DNA of 64,000 nucleotides, from contig NZ_QRBF01000001.1 of NCBI RefSeq assembly GCF_003363265.1, forward strand, positions 900,451-964,450, given 5' to 3'. Source of the DNA: Dyella psychrodurans. GTDB taxonomy: Bacteria; Pseudomonadota; Gammaproteobacteria; Xanthomonadales; Rhodanobacteraceae. Positions 1 to 8,494 of this stretch are shown piece by piece. Every line of letters begins with the position of its first letter. Positions within the stretch are counted from its first letter, which is position 1. Below the pieces are notes generated by a model. It was given only the letters and a program-made list of their open reading frames with translations. It did not search any database and was not told the origin of the DNA. The position numbers were made by a program, and so were the translations under genes.

Positions 1-104
1 TCTCTCGCGAAAAATTAAGACGGACGGCCCCGACACTGCGCCGAGGTCACTGTCTCGTCAAGTGGAGGCGTTACGAGCGGCAGTCAAGTGCCGGCCCGAT
101 AACG
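1..104. other. Unassigned left edge, no gene seen
   Basis: I see no coding region here. It lies beyond the clpX terminator, on the side where lon often follows clpX in gammaproteobacteria, so it may be the upstream region of a minus-strand gene outside the window. That is inference only. On the minus strand the motif CACTTGAC occurs twice. Confidence 0.3.
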
Positions 105-140
105 AAAAACAGACGGCCCCAGCGTCAACCGCTGGGGCCG
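105..140 (-). terminator. Rho-independent terminator of clpX
   Basis: An 11-bp perfect stem (114-124 with 130-140) closes a 5-base loop. On the minus strand it is followed by a T-rich tract (TCTGTTTTT). It lies 22 bases past the clpX stop and would end the clpP-clpX transcript. Confidence 0.85.
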
Positions 141-162
141 CAGATGGCGGATGTTGTGACGA

Positions 163-1464
163 TCAGGCTGCAGCGTCGCCGCTTTCGCTGCCAATGCGCC
201 CCTGCTGCTGCAGATTTCCGCGATAGATGAGGTAGGGCTCGGCCTGCCCCTCGATCACGGCATCGTCCACCACGACCTTGCTGACGTGCTCCAGCGACGG
301 CAGCTCGTACATGGTGTCCAGCAATACCTGCTCGAGAATGGTGCGCAAGCCGCGTGCACCCGTCTTACGCTTGAGCGCCTTGCGGGCCACCGCCTGCAAC
401 GCCTCCGGACGGAATTCCAGGTCGACGCCTTCCATCTCGAACAACTTGCGGAACTGCTTGGTCACGGCGTTGCGCGGCTCGGTGAGAATCTTCACCAGCG
501 CGTCTTCGTCCAGTTCATCCAGCGTCGCCACCACAGGCAGGCGGCCGACGAACTCCGGAATCAGACCGAAACGCACCAAGTCAGAGGGTTCGACTTCAGC
601 CAGCACCTTGCCGAGATTTTCCGTGCGCTCTTTCGAACGCACTTCGGCGGAGAAGCCGATGCCGGTCGTTTCGGAGCGCTGCTGGATCACTTTCTCCAGA
701 CCCGCGAACGCACCACCGCAGATGAACAGGATGTTCTTGGTGTCGACCTGCAGGAATTCCTGCTGCGGATGCTTGCGACCGCCCTGCGGCGGCACCGAGG
801 CCAGGGTGCCTTCGATAAGCTTCAAAAGCGCCTGCTGCACGCCTTCGCCGGAAACGTCGCGCGTGATCGACGGGTTTTCGCTCTTGCGCGAGATCTTGTC
901 GATCTCGTCGATGTAGACGATGCCCGACTGCGCCTTCTCGACGTCGTAGTCGCACTTCTGCAACAGCTTTTGAATAATGTTCTCGACGTCCTCGCCCACG
1001 TAGCCGGCTTCGGTCAGGGTGGTGGCGTCGGCGATCGTGAACGGAACGTTGAGCAGACGTGCAAGCGTTTCCGCCAGCAGCGTCTTGCCCGAACCGGTCG
1101 GACCGATCAGCAGGATGTTGGACTTGCCCAGCTCGATTTCGTCGCTGCGCTGGCGAGACTCCATCCGCTTGTAATGGTTGTAAACCGCCACGGCCAATGC
1201 TTTCTTGGCGCGCGTCTGCCCGACCACGTACTGGTCGAGGGTCTCCATGATTTCCTTGGGCTTGGGCAGCTGGCTACGCCCGGAGGCGGCCTTCTCCTCC
1301 AGCTCCTCACGGATGATGTCGTTGCACAGCTCCACGCACTCGTCGCAGATGAACACGGACGGACCCGCGATCAGCTTGCGCACTTCGTGCTGGCTCTTGC
1401 CACAGAAGGAGCAGTAGAGAATCTTGCCGCTGTCGTTGGAACGGCCCTGCCGCTCGTCGCTCAT
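163..1464 (-). CDS. clpX: ATP-dependent Clp protease ATP-binding subunit ClpX
   Basis: AAA+ unfoldase that recognises tagged or damaged proteins and threads them into ClpP in the cytoplasm. The 433-residue protein has the N-terminal C4 zinc finger (Cys18, Cys21, Cys40, Cys43), Walker A GPTGSGKT at 121-128, Walker B with DEID near 186-189, the pore loop GYVG at 154-157 and the ClpP-docking GIGF loop at 268-271. Length matches the family. It lies just downstream of clpP on the same strand, the usual order, with a strong terminator after its stop. The start is the first Met before the zinc finger. Identification is secure. Confidence 0.98.
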   Translation of the reverse strand: MSDERQGRSNDSGKILYCSFCGKSQHEVRKLIAGPSVFICDECVELCNDIIREELEEKAASGRSQLPKPKEIMETLDQYVVGQTRAKKALAVAVYNHYKRMESRQRSDEIELGKSNILLIGPTGSGKTLLAETLARLLNVPFTIADATTLTEAGYVGEDVENIIQKLLQKCDYDVEKAQSGIVYIDEIDKISRKSENPSITRDVSGEGVQQALLKLIEGTLASVPPQGGRKHPQQEFLQVDTKNILFICGGAFAGLEKVIQQRSETTGIGFSAEVRSKERTENLGKVLAEVEPSDLVRFGLIPEFVGRLPVVATLDELDEDALVKILTEPRNAVTKQFRKLFEMEGVDLEFRPEALQAVARKALKRKTGARGLRTILEQVLLDTMYELPSLEHVSKVVVDDAVIEGQAEPYLIYRGNLQQQGRIGSESGDAAA

Positions 1465-1573
1465 TCGTTTGATCCTGCTGAAAAATCCCGGTACGGGTCG
1501 AGAATAGCACAGGGTCCCGAGTCCGCACCCGGACGCGGGACCCCTGTATGTCTAAAGCTTGGATCGGCCGAAA

Positions 1574-2203
1574 TCAGGCCGACTTGACCGTTTCGACGGC
1601 CCGGCGGTCCAGAACGGCATCGATCAGGCCGTATTCCTTGGCGGCTTCGGCGCTCATGAAGCGGTCGCGCTCCATGTCACGCTCGATCTTGTCCAGGGGC
1701 TGGCCGGTATGCTGAACGTAAATGTCGTTCAGGCGGCGACGCAGGTACAGGATTTCCTGGGCCTGGATCTCGATGTCGGTGGCCTGGCCGCGGGCACCGC
1801 CCGACGGCTGGTGAATCATCACGCGCGAGTTGGGCAGCGAGTAGCGCTTGCCCTTGGCGCCGGCCATCAGGAGCAACGAGGCTGCACTGCAGGCCTGGCC
1901 GATGCACATGGTGCTCACATCGGGCTTGACGAACTGCATGGTGTCGTAGATCGCCAGGCCCGCCGTGACAGCGCCGCCCGGGCTGTTGATGTACAGATGA
2001 ATGTCCTTGTCGGGGTTTTCCGATTCAAGGAACAGCATCTGCGCCACCAGCAGATTGGCAACCTGATCGTTCACTTCGCCGACCAGGAAGATCACGCGCT
2101 CTTTCAACAGGCGCGAGTAGATGTCGTACGAACGTTCGCCGCGAGCAGTCTGCTCGACGACGATCGGCACCAGGTTGAGGTTCTGGATGGGATCCATGGC
2201 CAT
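1574..2203 (-). CDS. clpP: ATP-dependent Clp protease proteolytic subunit ClpP
   Basis: Serine peptidase that forms the tetradecameric chamber used by ClpX (and ClpA). From the chosen Met the protein is 209 residues. The catalytic triad is visible as Ser106 (in GQACS), His131 (in MIHQP) and Asp180 (in MERD), with the SPGG oxyanion region near 74-77. A longer in-frame start at 2290 exists, but GGAG sits 8 bases before the ATG at 2203 and the extra N-terminal residues do not look like the family, so 2203 is preferred. It sits between tig and clpX, as in most gammaproteobacteria. Confidence 0.97.
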   Translation of the reverse strand: MAMDPIQNLNLVPIVVEQTARGERSYDIYSRLLKERVIFLVGEVNDQVANLLVAQMLFLESENPDKDIHLYINSPGGAVTAGLAIYDTMQFVKPDVSTMCIGQACSAASLLLMAGAKGKRYSLPNSRVMIHQPSGGARGQATDIEIQAQEILYLRRRLNDIYVQHTGQPLDKIERDMERDRFMSAEAAKEYGLIDAVLDRRAVETVKSA

Positions 2204-2282
2204 GCGTGATTCTCCGCGTGTGGGGACTGAATAGCGATTCGTCGTATCAGGTCTGACTATAGCCGGACCTGATCGAATCGTC

Positions 2283-3575
2283 TCAGGCACCGACCGGACG
2301 CATCACTTCGTCGAAGCTCAGATTCTGAACGGTGGTGTTGGCGTGTTCGGCCACCCACTCGGCCACCTGATCTTCCATCACGCGGTTTTGCAGCCCGGAC
2401 ATGAGTTGGGGATCGCCGTTGTAGAGTTCAATAACCTTCTCCGGCTCCTCGTACGTCGAGGCGATCGCGGCGAGCTGTTCGGCCAGGCGCGAGCGGTCGA
2501 GCTTGAGCTCCTGCTTGCGGGCGATTTCACCCATCAGGAGGCCCGCAATGACGCGCATGCGCGCGGCAGGCGCCGCGGAGTCGATAAGCTGCTGCGGCGG
2601 CTCCTGACCGCGCGGCACGCTGCCGGCAGCCAGATTGCGCGCTTCGGACTGCACCATCAGATTCGGCACTTCGAGCTCGCTGTGCGCGGTGGCCAGCTTC
2701 TCGGCCACCTGGGCCTTCAGGCGACCCATCAGCGCAGCCTTCAGCTCGCGCTCGAGGTTGGCGCGCACTTCCTTGCGGAAGTTGTCGAGGTTGCCGTCGT
2801 TGATGCCAAACAGCTTGATGAATTCGGCGTTGATTTCCGGCAGGTTCGCCTGCTGGACCTTCACGATCTTGAAGGTGACCTTGGCGGTCTTGCCAGCCAG
2901 GTTTTCATTGCGGAAATCGGCGGGGAATTCGACATCGGCTTCGAATTCTTCGCCAGCCTTGCGACCCGTGAGCGCCGCATCGAGCGCCTTGAACAGGGTG
3001 CCCGAGCCAATCACGCTGCCAGCACGTTCCAGGCCTTCGTTCGGGAAACGGTAGTCGCCGGCGACGGCGGCGTATTCGAACATCACGAAGTCGCCTTCCG
3101 CGGACGCACGCTCGACTTCGTCGAAGCTGCGGCGCTGCTGGCGCAGGGTTTCGATCATCTTCTCGATGTCGGCGTCGGTCACCTCAGCCGCCGGGCGGCT
3201 GATTTCGAGTGCGGCGACGTCGATGTTCGGAAATTCCGGCATCACCTCAAAGGTGGCCGTATAGGCGATTTCGCCGTTCTCCGGCTGGCCGGTGGTGTCG
3301 ATCGCGGGATTGGCGACGGGACGAAGGTTTTCCTTCTCGAACGCCTCGCGCAGCGTGCTGCCGATGAGATCCGACAGCACCTCGCCACGCACCTGCGCGC
3401 CGAAGCGCTGCTGGATCACGTTGGCGGGCACCTTGCCCGGGCGGAAGCCCTTGAGGCGCACCGTGCGGCTCATCTCGGCGATACGCGCGCTGACCTGGGT
3501 CTCGAACCGCTCAGCCGGGAACTTGACCGTGAGCTTGCGCTCGAGCTTGCCGACGTTTTCAACGGAAAACTGCAT
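2283..3575 (-). CDS. tig: Trigger factor, ribosome-associated chaperone and prolyl isomerase
   Basis: Chaperone that binds at the ribosomal exit tunnel and shields nascent chains. The 430-residue protein starts [15 protein letters not shown], typical of the family. It carries the ribosome-binding signature GFRPGKVP around residues 44-51, a central FKBP-type domain and a helical C-terminal chaperone domain. The upstream in-frame start at 3641 is rejected because AGGAGACGTC precedes the ATG at 3575 and the extra residues are low-complexity Arg/Pro. It is followed by clpP and clpX on the same strand, the standard tig-clpP-clpX arrangement. Confidence 0.97.
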   Translation of the reverse strand: MQFSVENVGKLERKLTVKFPAERFETQVSARIAEMSRTVRLKGFRPGKVPANVIQQRFGAQVRGEVLSDLIGSTLREAFEKENLRPVANPAIDTTGQPENGEIAYTATFEVMPEFPNIDVAALEISRPAAEVTDADIEKMIETLRQQRRSFDEVERASAEGDFVMFEYAAVAGDYRFPNEGLERAGSVIGSGTLFKALDAALTGRKAGEEFEADVEFPADFRNENLAGKTAKVTFKIVKVQQANLPEINAEFIKLFGINDGNLDNFRKEVRANLERELKAALMGRLKAQVAEKLATAHSELEVPNLMVQSEARNLAAGSVPRGQEPPQQLIDSAAPAARMRVIAGLLMGEIARKQELKLDRSRLAEQLAAIASTYEEPEKVIELYNGDPQLMSGLQNRVMEDQVAEWVAEHANTTVQNLSFDEVMRPVGA

Positions 3576-3658
3576 GACGTCTCCTGGAATTACCTGTAGT
3601 GGCCCGTGACGGCGCCGCGGCGGCCCCCGGCCGCCAGTCAAATCAAACTCAAGGTATG

Positions 3659-3744
3659 TGGTGCGAAAGAAGGGACTCGAACCCTTACGGGGGTTACCCG
3701 CTGGAACCTAAATCCAGTGCGTCTACCAATTCCGCCACTTTCGC
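3659..3744 (-). tRNA. tRNA-Leu(UAG)
   Basis: The 86-base class II tRNA folds with acceptor GCGAAAG/CTTTCGC and an encoded CCA. Its anticodon loop TTTAGGT gives anticodon UAG, and there is a long variable arm. It lies beyond a terminator that follows tRNA-Lys, so it may be read from its own promoter or by read-through. It is the tRNA nearest to tig. Confidence 0.95.
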
Positions 3745-3933
3745 ATCGGCTATCGATTGCAAGCCACTGACTTTCAACGATTTTCACCAGCTTTACTGGA
3801 AATCGCCAGAAAACCGCAGGACCGCGACCCTAAGTCGATGATTACCTTGTGCCAAGCCGGTCATTTTACGGTTGCGCGACAGACCAGCACAAGCGCTCAA
3901 GCGGCCAGGGAGCGCCGTTTTCGTCAGATAAAC

Positions 3934-3962
3934 AAAAAGGACCCGCATTTCTGCGAGTCCTT
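3934..3962 (-). terminator. Rho-independent terminator after tRNA-Lys
   Basis: On the minus strand an 11-bp stem with one G-U pair closes a GAAA tetraloop and is followed by five T residues. It sits 7 bases after the tRNA-Lys 3' end, so it should end the Pro-Arg-His-Lys tRNA transcript before tRNA-Leu. Confidence 0.85.
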
Positions 3963-3968
3963 CGTAGC

Positions 3969-4044
<76 letters not shown>

Positions 4045-4060
4045 AGTAACTGCTTTGAAT

Positions 4061-4137
4061 TGGGGTGGACGATGGGACTCGAACCCACGACAACCGGAAT
4101 CACAATCCGGTACTCTAACCAACTGAGCTACGCCCAC
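4061..4137 (-). tRNA. tRNA-His(GUG)
   Basis: The anticodon loop TTGTGAT gives GUG. The discriminator is C73 and the base before position 1 is G, the histidine identity pair G-1:C73. CCA is encoded and the acceptor stem has one G-U pair. Confidence 0.95.
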
Positions 4138-4151
4138 CGTAACCACGAATC

Positions 4152-4228
4152 TGGCGCGCCCGACAGGAATCGAACCTGCAACCGTCGGCTTAGAAGGCCG
4201 ATGCTCTATCCGGTTGAGCTACAGGCGC
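4152..4228 (-). tRNA. tRNA-Arg(UCU)
   Basis: A 77-base tRNA with anticodon stem TCGGC/GCCGA and loop CTTCTAA, giving UCU. It reads AGA/AGG codons, which are rare in this GC-rich genome. Acceptor GCGCCTG pairs with CGGGCGC, and CCA is encoded. Confidence 0.94.
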
Positions 4229-4250
4229 TTGACTGAAGCAGAACACCTGC

Positions 4251-4327
4251 TGGTCGGGGCAGAGGGATTCGAACCCACGACATCCAGCTCCCAAAGCTGG
4301 CGCTCTACCAGGCTGAGCTATACCCCG
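4251..4327 (-). tRNA. tRNA-Pro(UGG)
   Basis: A 77-base tRNA with anticodon stem CCAGC/GCTGG and loop TTTGGGA, giving UGG. Acceptor CGGGGTA pairs with TGCCCCG, and CCA is encoded. A promoter-like sequence lies about 40 bases upstream at 4369-4397. Confidence 0.95.
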
Positions 4328-4368
4328 ATTTCGAAACCCGGTCAGCTTTCGCGCACCGAAGCTTTGAA

Positions 4369-4397
4369 ATGCTACGGGCGTCACTCTGCCCCGTCAA
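4369..4397 (-). promoter_or_regulatory. Sigma-70-type promoter for the Pro-Arg-His-Lys tRNA genes
   Basis: On the minus strand TTGACG and TAGCAT are separated by exactly 17 bases, about 40 bases before tRNA-Pro. This fits a strong stable-RNA promoter placed inside the tRNA cluster. Confidence 0.65.
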
Positions 4398-4497
4398 TCC
4401 GTATCGAACACACCGGATTTCAAACTTTATCCGGTTCGGCAAGCGATGTTCTGCTTACCTTACAAACACAATAAAACAGCGTTGCGTCTGCTAAAAA

Positions 4498-4574
4498 TGG
4501 CGCGCCCGGAGAGATTCGAACTCCCGACCACCAAGTTCGTAGCCTGGTACTCTATCCAACTGAGCTACGGGCGC
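4498..4574 (-). tRNA. tRNA-Arg(ACG)
   Basis: A 77-base tRNA with anticodon loop CTACGAA, giving ACG, where A34 is expected to become inosine to read CGU, CGC and CGA. Acceptor GCGCCCG/CGGGCGC is perfect and CCA is encoded. It is separated from tRNA-Pro by 170 bases that contain a second promoter. Confidence 0.94.
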
Positions 4575-4637
4575 GTGGTTAAATCTGATTGCTGCCGCCA
4601 GGACCGATAGCCGGAAGGCGCCGAAGCAAGAAGCGGA

Positions 4638-4666
4638 ATTATTCAGGTACTGGTCGCAGCCGTCAA
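4638..4666 (-). promoter_or_regulatory. Sigma-70-type promoter for tRNA-Arg(ACG)
   Basis: On the minus strand TTGACG and AATAAT are separated by 17 bases, about 60 bases upstream of tRNA-Arg(ACG). Confidence 0.6.
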
Positions 4667-4759
4667 TACTCTTTGTGAAGATTTTTGAAACATTCGGTTC
4701 ATGTACCGGATTGTTTCACGCACTTCCTGCCGCTCCCACAGACTGAACGCTTCGCCGAA

Positions 4760-5563
4760 TCAGATCGACGCGAGCGTGAAGTCATCTGCATCCATCCATG
4801 CGGGAAAGCGTGCGCGATGCGCCAGCAAGGGAGCAGGATCGATCGCCACGGTCACCACCTGCTCTTGCGAACCCAATTCGACGAGCGGCTCACCGACCGG
4901 ATCAATCACCGCACTGTCGCCGGCATAGGGCAACTCGTTGCCGTCGACGCCGACGCGATTCACGCCGATCACGTACGCGAGATTCTCGATGGCTCTGGCG
5001 CGCAAAAGCGTTCGCCAGGGTTGTCGGCGCGGAGCCGGCCAATTGGCGACGAACAACGACAAGTCATAGTCCATGCCACCGGTTGCCGATTCCAGACGCC
5101 GATTGCGCAACCAGACCGGAAAGCGCAAGTCGTAGCAAACCTGCGGAAGAATGCGCCAACCTTTGAGTTCCACGATCAAACGTTGCGAACCGCCGCCATA
5201 GCGCGTGTGTTCGCCGGCCATTCGAAACAGATGGCGCTTGTCGTATTGCGAAAACGTACCGTCGGGACGTGCCCAGATAAGTCGGTTGTAAACTGTATCG
5301 CCGTCGCGGATGGCCAAACTTCCCGTCACTACCGCACCCACTTCGACCGCCAATGCACGCATCCATGCAATGCCCTCGCCGTCCATGGTATCTGCGCTGG
5401 CGCGCGTGTCGTTGCTGAAGCCTGACAGAAATGTTTCCGGCAGCACCACCAGATCGCTCTGCCCCGCCACGCGCCGCACCAGCGATCCGTAGTACTCGCG
5501 ATTGGCCGGCGCATCGTGCCAGTGCGTTGATCCCTGCACGAGCGAAACGTTCAGAGTTTGCAT
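4760..5563 (-). CDS. Omega-amidase, nitrilase superfamily (YafV/Nit2 type)
   Basis: Carbon-nitrogen hydrolase predicted to deamidate 2-oxo-acid amides such as 2-oxosuccinamate or alpha-ketoglutaramate. The 268-residue protein shows the nitrilase triad Glu43 (LPET), Lys109 (YDKRH) and Cys143 (QVCYDLRFP). The start at 5563 overlaps the end of the upstream aminotransferase by 13 bases, and a longer start at 5611 lies wholly inside that gene. Glutamine-dependent transaminases and omega-amidases work together in methionine salvage, so the overlap supports this role. The substrate is inferred from the family. Confidence 0.9.
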   Translation of the reverse strand: MQTLNVSLVQGSTHWHDAPANREYYGSLVRRVAGQSDLVVLPETFLSGFSNDTRASADTMDGEGIAWMRALAVEVGAVVTGSLAIRDGDTVYNRLIWARPDGTFSQYDKRHLFRMAGEHTRYGGGSQRLIVELKGWRILPQVCYDLRFPVWLRNRRLESATGGMDYDLSLFVANWPAPRRQPWRTLLRARAIENLAYVIGVNRVGVDGNELPYAGDSAVIDPVGEPLVELGSQEQVVTVAIDPAPLLAHRARFPAWMDADDFTLASI

Positions 5564-6696
5564 AGGCGCTCCGCGGCCGCATCCATCGTCGCATCGCTCT
5601 TGGCAAAACACAGGCGAACCAGGCGGGTACCCGGCGCTTTTTCATAGAACGGCGTGAGCGGAATCGCAGCCACTCCACCCTCTTTCACCAGCCACTCGCA
5701 GAATGCGAGATCGTCTTCGTCGCGGATGGCCGAATAGTCGACCAACTGGAAGTATCCGCCCGGCACGTCCAGCAGTTTCAGGCGCGACGGCGCCAGCAAA
5801 TTCCTGAAACGATCGCGTTTGGCCTCATAAAAGGCAGGCAGCTCGACATAGTGTTCCGGCGTGCTGGCGAGAAATTCCGCAAACGCCACCTGTGCAGGAT
5901 GGAAGGTGCAGAACGTCAGATATTGATGCACCTTGCGAAATTCCGCCGACAGCTTGGGCGGCGCCACGGCATAACCGACCTTCCAGCCCGTGCAGTGATA
6001 CGTCTTGCCGAAGCTGGACACCACGATGCTGCGCGCCGCCAGCTCCGGATGACGCAACACGCTCTCATGCGCGACACCGTCGTAAACGATATGTTCGTAC
6101 ACCTCGTCGGAAAGCACGACGATCGGCGTGTCGCGCACGATTGCCGCCAGCTCGTCGAGATCCGCCGACGACAGCACGGCACCCGAAGGATTGTGCGGGC
6201 TGTTGATCAGGATCATGCGCGTCTTGGGCGTAATCGCATCGCGCACACGTTGCCAGTCGATCGAGAAACTCGGCACGGTGAGCGGAATATGCACCGCACG
6301 CGCACCTTGCAGATCGATGGCGGGTTCGTAAGAGTCGTACGCGGGATCGAACACGATCACTTCGTCGCCTGCGCGCACCACTGCGGCAATGGCAGCGAAC
6401 AGTGCCTCGGTCGCGCCGGACGTCACCGTGACATCGCTATCCGGACTGACCTTATGACCATACAGCCGCTCGGTCTTCAACGCGATCTGCTCACGCAACG
6501 CGGCTGTGCCGATGCCGGGCGCATATTGATTGAGCCCATTTGTCATAGCGCGACTCAACGCATCGCGCAAGGCCTGCGGCGGTTCGAAATCGGGAAAGCC
6601 TTGACCAAGATTGACCGCCTTGTGCTGCACGGCCAGATGGCTCATCACGCTGAAGATGGTGGTGCCTACTTTTGGAAGCTTGGTTTCGATGGTCAT
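5551..6696 (-). CDS. PLP-dependent methionine-type aminotransferase (YbdL/KAT family)
   Basis: Fold-type I aminotransferase close in sequence to E. coli YbdL, which prefers methionine and transfers the amino group to keto-methylthiobutyrate. The 381-residue form from MTIETKLPKVGTTIF has the PLP lysine at 231 (SSFGKTYHCTGWK), Asp197/Tyr200 (SDEVY) and the family motif NSPHNP near 165-170. A longer reading frame runs to 6792 but adds 32 residues unlike the family. It overlaps the following omega-amidase gene, so the pair is probably co-translated and acts in methionine salvage. mtnA lies further along this window. Confidence 0.92.
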   Translation of the reverse strand: MTIETKLPKVGTTIFSVMSHLAVQHKAVNLGQGFPDFEPPQALRDALSRAMTNGLNQYAPGIGTAALREQIALKTERLYGHKVSPDSDVTVTSGATEALFAAIAAVVRAGDEVIVFDPAYDSYEPAIDLQGARAVHIPLTVPSFSIDWQRVRDAITPKTRMILINSPHNPSGAVLSSADLDELAAIVRDTPIVVLSDEVYEHIVYDGVAHESVLRHPELAARSIVVSSFGKTYHCTGWKVGYAVAPPKLSAEFRKVHQYLTFCTFHPAQVAFAEFLASTPEHYVELPAFYEAKRDRFRNLLAPSRLKLLDVPGGYFQLVDYSAIRDEDDLAFCEWLVKEGGVAAIPLTPFYEKAPGTRLVRLCFAKSDATMDAAAERLCKL

Positions 6697-6737
6697 GATC
6701 GGAAGTATGGATGTCCAAACGCAGAGACTAACATGGC

Positions 6738-7706
6738 TTAAGGTGCGGGCTGCCCTGATACATCCAGAGCCTCGAGCGGCCGTTTCATGCACTCCTCGTG
6801 TTTGAGGCGAGTGGCTTCGGGCAATCGTTCGGCCAGAAAGTCCACCAGTGCACGCACGCCCGGCAACATGCCGCGTCGGCTAGGGTAGACAAAATGCATG
6901 ACACCTTGCGGCGCGCTCCACTCGGGCAGAATCACTTCAAGGTCGCCCTGCGTGATCGCCGGGGCGCAGACAAATTCGGGCAGCAGCGCGACGCCAAGGC
7001 CACGCCGTGCCGCTTCGAGCAAAACAGCAAAGTCACCGGTGATAAGCCGCGCCTGAACTTCCACATTCACGCGCTCGCCATTGGCGTCGATCAATTCCCA
7101 GATTTGAGCACCTTCGTGCTCCTGCACGGATAGCGCAGGCATTCGCGCCAGATCCTCGGGATGCTGCGGATAACCATAGGCCTTCAGCAGCGAAGGACTC
7201 GCCACCGGCAGGATGCGCGACTGACTGAAACTGCGCACGATCATGTTCGCGTCGGTATCGAGCTTGGTGCGTACACGGATGGCCAAGTCGTAGCCTTCGC
7301 TGATCAAGTCCACGCGCCGATTGTTGGAGAGCACCCTCACCTGCAACTTCGGATACAGCGCCATGAATTCCGGCAGGATGTAGGCAAGCACGGTCTGTGC
7401 GAGCGATATGGGGCAACTCAGTCGCACCACACCGCGCGGTTCGGCACGCAACTCTTCGACGGCGTCCTGGGCGGCGCGCGCTTCTTCCAGCACGGCACGG
7501 CAATGGCCGTAGAAACGCTCTCCCACCTCGGTCACCACGAAACGGCGCGTCGTCCGCTGAAGCAGACGCACGCCAAGGCGATCCTCCAACTGGGCTATCC
7601 GCTTGCTGAGGCGGGACTTGGGCACCCCAAGGGCGCGCCCCGCCGATGAAAATCCCCCGTGTTCCACCACGGCTGCAAAGAAGTACAGGTCATTCAGATC
7701 CTGCAT
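6738..7706 (-). CDS. LysR-family transcriptional regulator
   Basis: The N-terminal winged helix-turn-helix (about residues 1-60, starting MQDLNDLYFFAAVVEHGGF) is followed by a periplasmic-binding-protein-like effector domain, giving 322 residues. An in-frame start 21 bases upstream (7727) is possible; neither start has a strong ribosome site. It is divergent from an azoreductase gene with 134 bases between the starts, the usual arrangement for a LysR regulator and its target. An inverted repeat in that gap (7748-7774) could be its operator. The effector is unknown, but quinone- or azo-type electrophiles are plausible. Confidence 0.92.
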   Translation of the reverse strand: MQDLNDLYFFAAVVEHGGFSSAGRALGVPKSRLSKRIAQLEDRLGVRLLQRTTRRFVVTEVGERFYGHCRAVLEEARAAQDAVEELRAEPRGVVRLSCPISLAQTVLAYILPEFMALYPKLQVRVLSNNRRVDLISEGYDLAIRVRTKLDTDANMIVRSFSQSRILPVASPSLLKAYGYPQHPEDLARMPALSVQEHEGAQIWELIDANGERVNVEVQARLITGDFAVLLEAARRGLGVALLPEFVCAPAITQGDLEVILPEWSAPQGVMHFVYPSRRGMLPGVRALVDFLAERLPEATRLKHEECMKRPLEALDVSGQPAP

Positions 7707-7747
7707 GGCACCTGGCAAGGTGGTCATCTTTGTTTCCCATTTAGAAC

Positions 7748-7774
7748 GATAAGTTCGAGTTTAACCGTCTTATC
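7748..7774. promoter_or_regulatory. Candidate LysR operator, inverted repeat GATAAG-N15-CTTATC
   Basis: A perfect 6-bp inverted repeat spans 27 bases in the gap between the lysR and azoreductase starts. The arm spacing is in the range of LysR sites. Function is inferred from position only. Confidence 0.4.
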
Positions 7775-7840
7775 TTCTGTTCGTTCGGATTTTATCTTTA
7801 TTCCATCGCCGGCCCGCCCGGCTGGAACCGAGATAAGACC

Positions 7841-8422
7841 ATGAAACTCCTACATCTTGACGCAAGCTCCCTGGGCCAGCACTCCGTATCGCGCGAGCTG
7901 ACCACCGCCATCGTGGCCCAGATCGCCCAGGAACACCCCGCCCTGGACGTGACCTACCGCGACCTGACCGCCCATCCGCTGCCGCATTGGGCACCGGTGG
8001 TGGACGCCGCAAGCGAAGCCGCAAAGCTCGGCGAGGCCGTGATGGACGAATTTCTCGCCGCCGACGTCGTGGTGATCGGCGCCCCGATGTACAACTTCTC
8101 GATTCCGAGCCAGTTGAAGGCATGGATCGATCGTATCGCGGTGGCCGGAAAGACCTTCGGCTACACCGAGAACGGTCCGAAGGGCCTGGTCAACGGCAAG
8201 CGCATCATCGTCGCATCGAGCCGCGGCGGCATCTACAGCACGGGTCCAGCTGCCGGCATGGACTTCCAGGAATCGTATCTGCGCACTGTGTTCGGCTTTC
8301 TCGGCGTCACCGATCTCGAATTCGTGCGCGCTGAAGGCGTGAACATCAGCGCCGAGAACAAGACCAAGGCCATCGCGTCGGCCCACAACACGATCGGCTC
8401 CCTCGCCGTGAAAGTCGCCTGA
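7841..8422 (+). CDS. azoR: FMN-dependent NADH-azoreductase (AzoR family)
   Basis: Flavodoxin-like oxidoreductase that reduces azo compounds and quinones with NADH. The 193-residue length fits AzoR. The FMN phosphate loop region is at the N-terminus (LHLDASSLGQHSVSREL), followed by PMYNFSIPSQLKAWIDR near 86-102 and SRGGIYS near 126-132, both typical. It is divergently arranged with a LysR regulator, which probably controls it, and ends at a strong terminator, so it is likely monocistronic. The quinone-stress role is known for the family and inferred here. Confidence 0.93.
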   Translation: MKLLHLDASSLGQHSVSRELTTAIVAQIAQEHPALDVTYRDLTAHPLPHWAPVVDAASEAAKLGEAVMDEFLAADVVVIGAPMYNFSIPSQLKAWIDRIAVAGKTFGYTENGPKGLVNGKRIIVASSRGGIYSTGPAAGMDFQESYLRTVFGFLGVTDLEFVRAEGVNISAENKTKAIASAHNTIGSLAVKVA

Positions 8423-8450
8423 TCGAGCGACACATCGATAAGCCATCATG

Positions 8451-8478
8451 GAGCGCCCTCTTTGGGCGCTCTTTTTTT
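8451..8478 (+). terminator. Rho-independent terminator of azoR
   Basis: An 8-bp perfect stem GAGCGCCC/GGGCGCTC closes a 5-base loop and is followed by seven T residues on the plus strand, 29 bases past the azoR stop. Confidence 0.92.
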
Positions 8479-8494
8479 GCCTTGAATACCGCGG

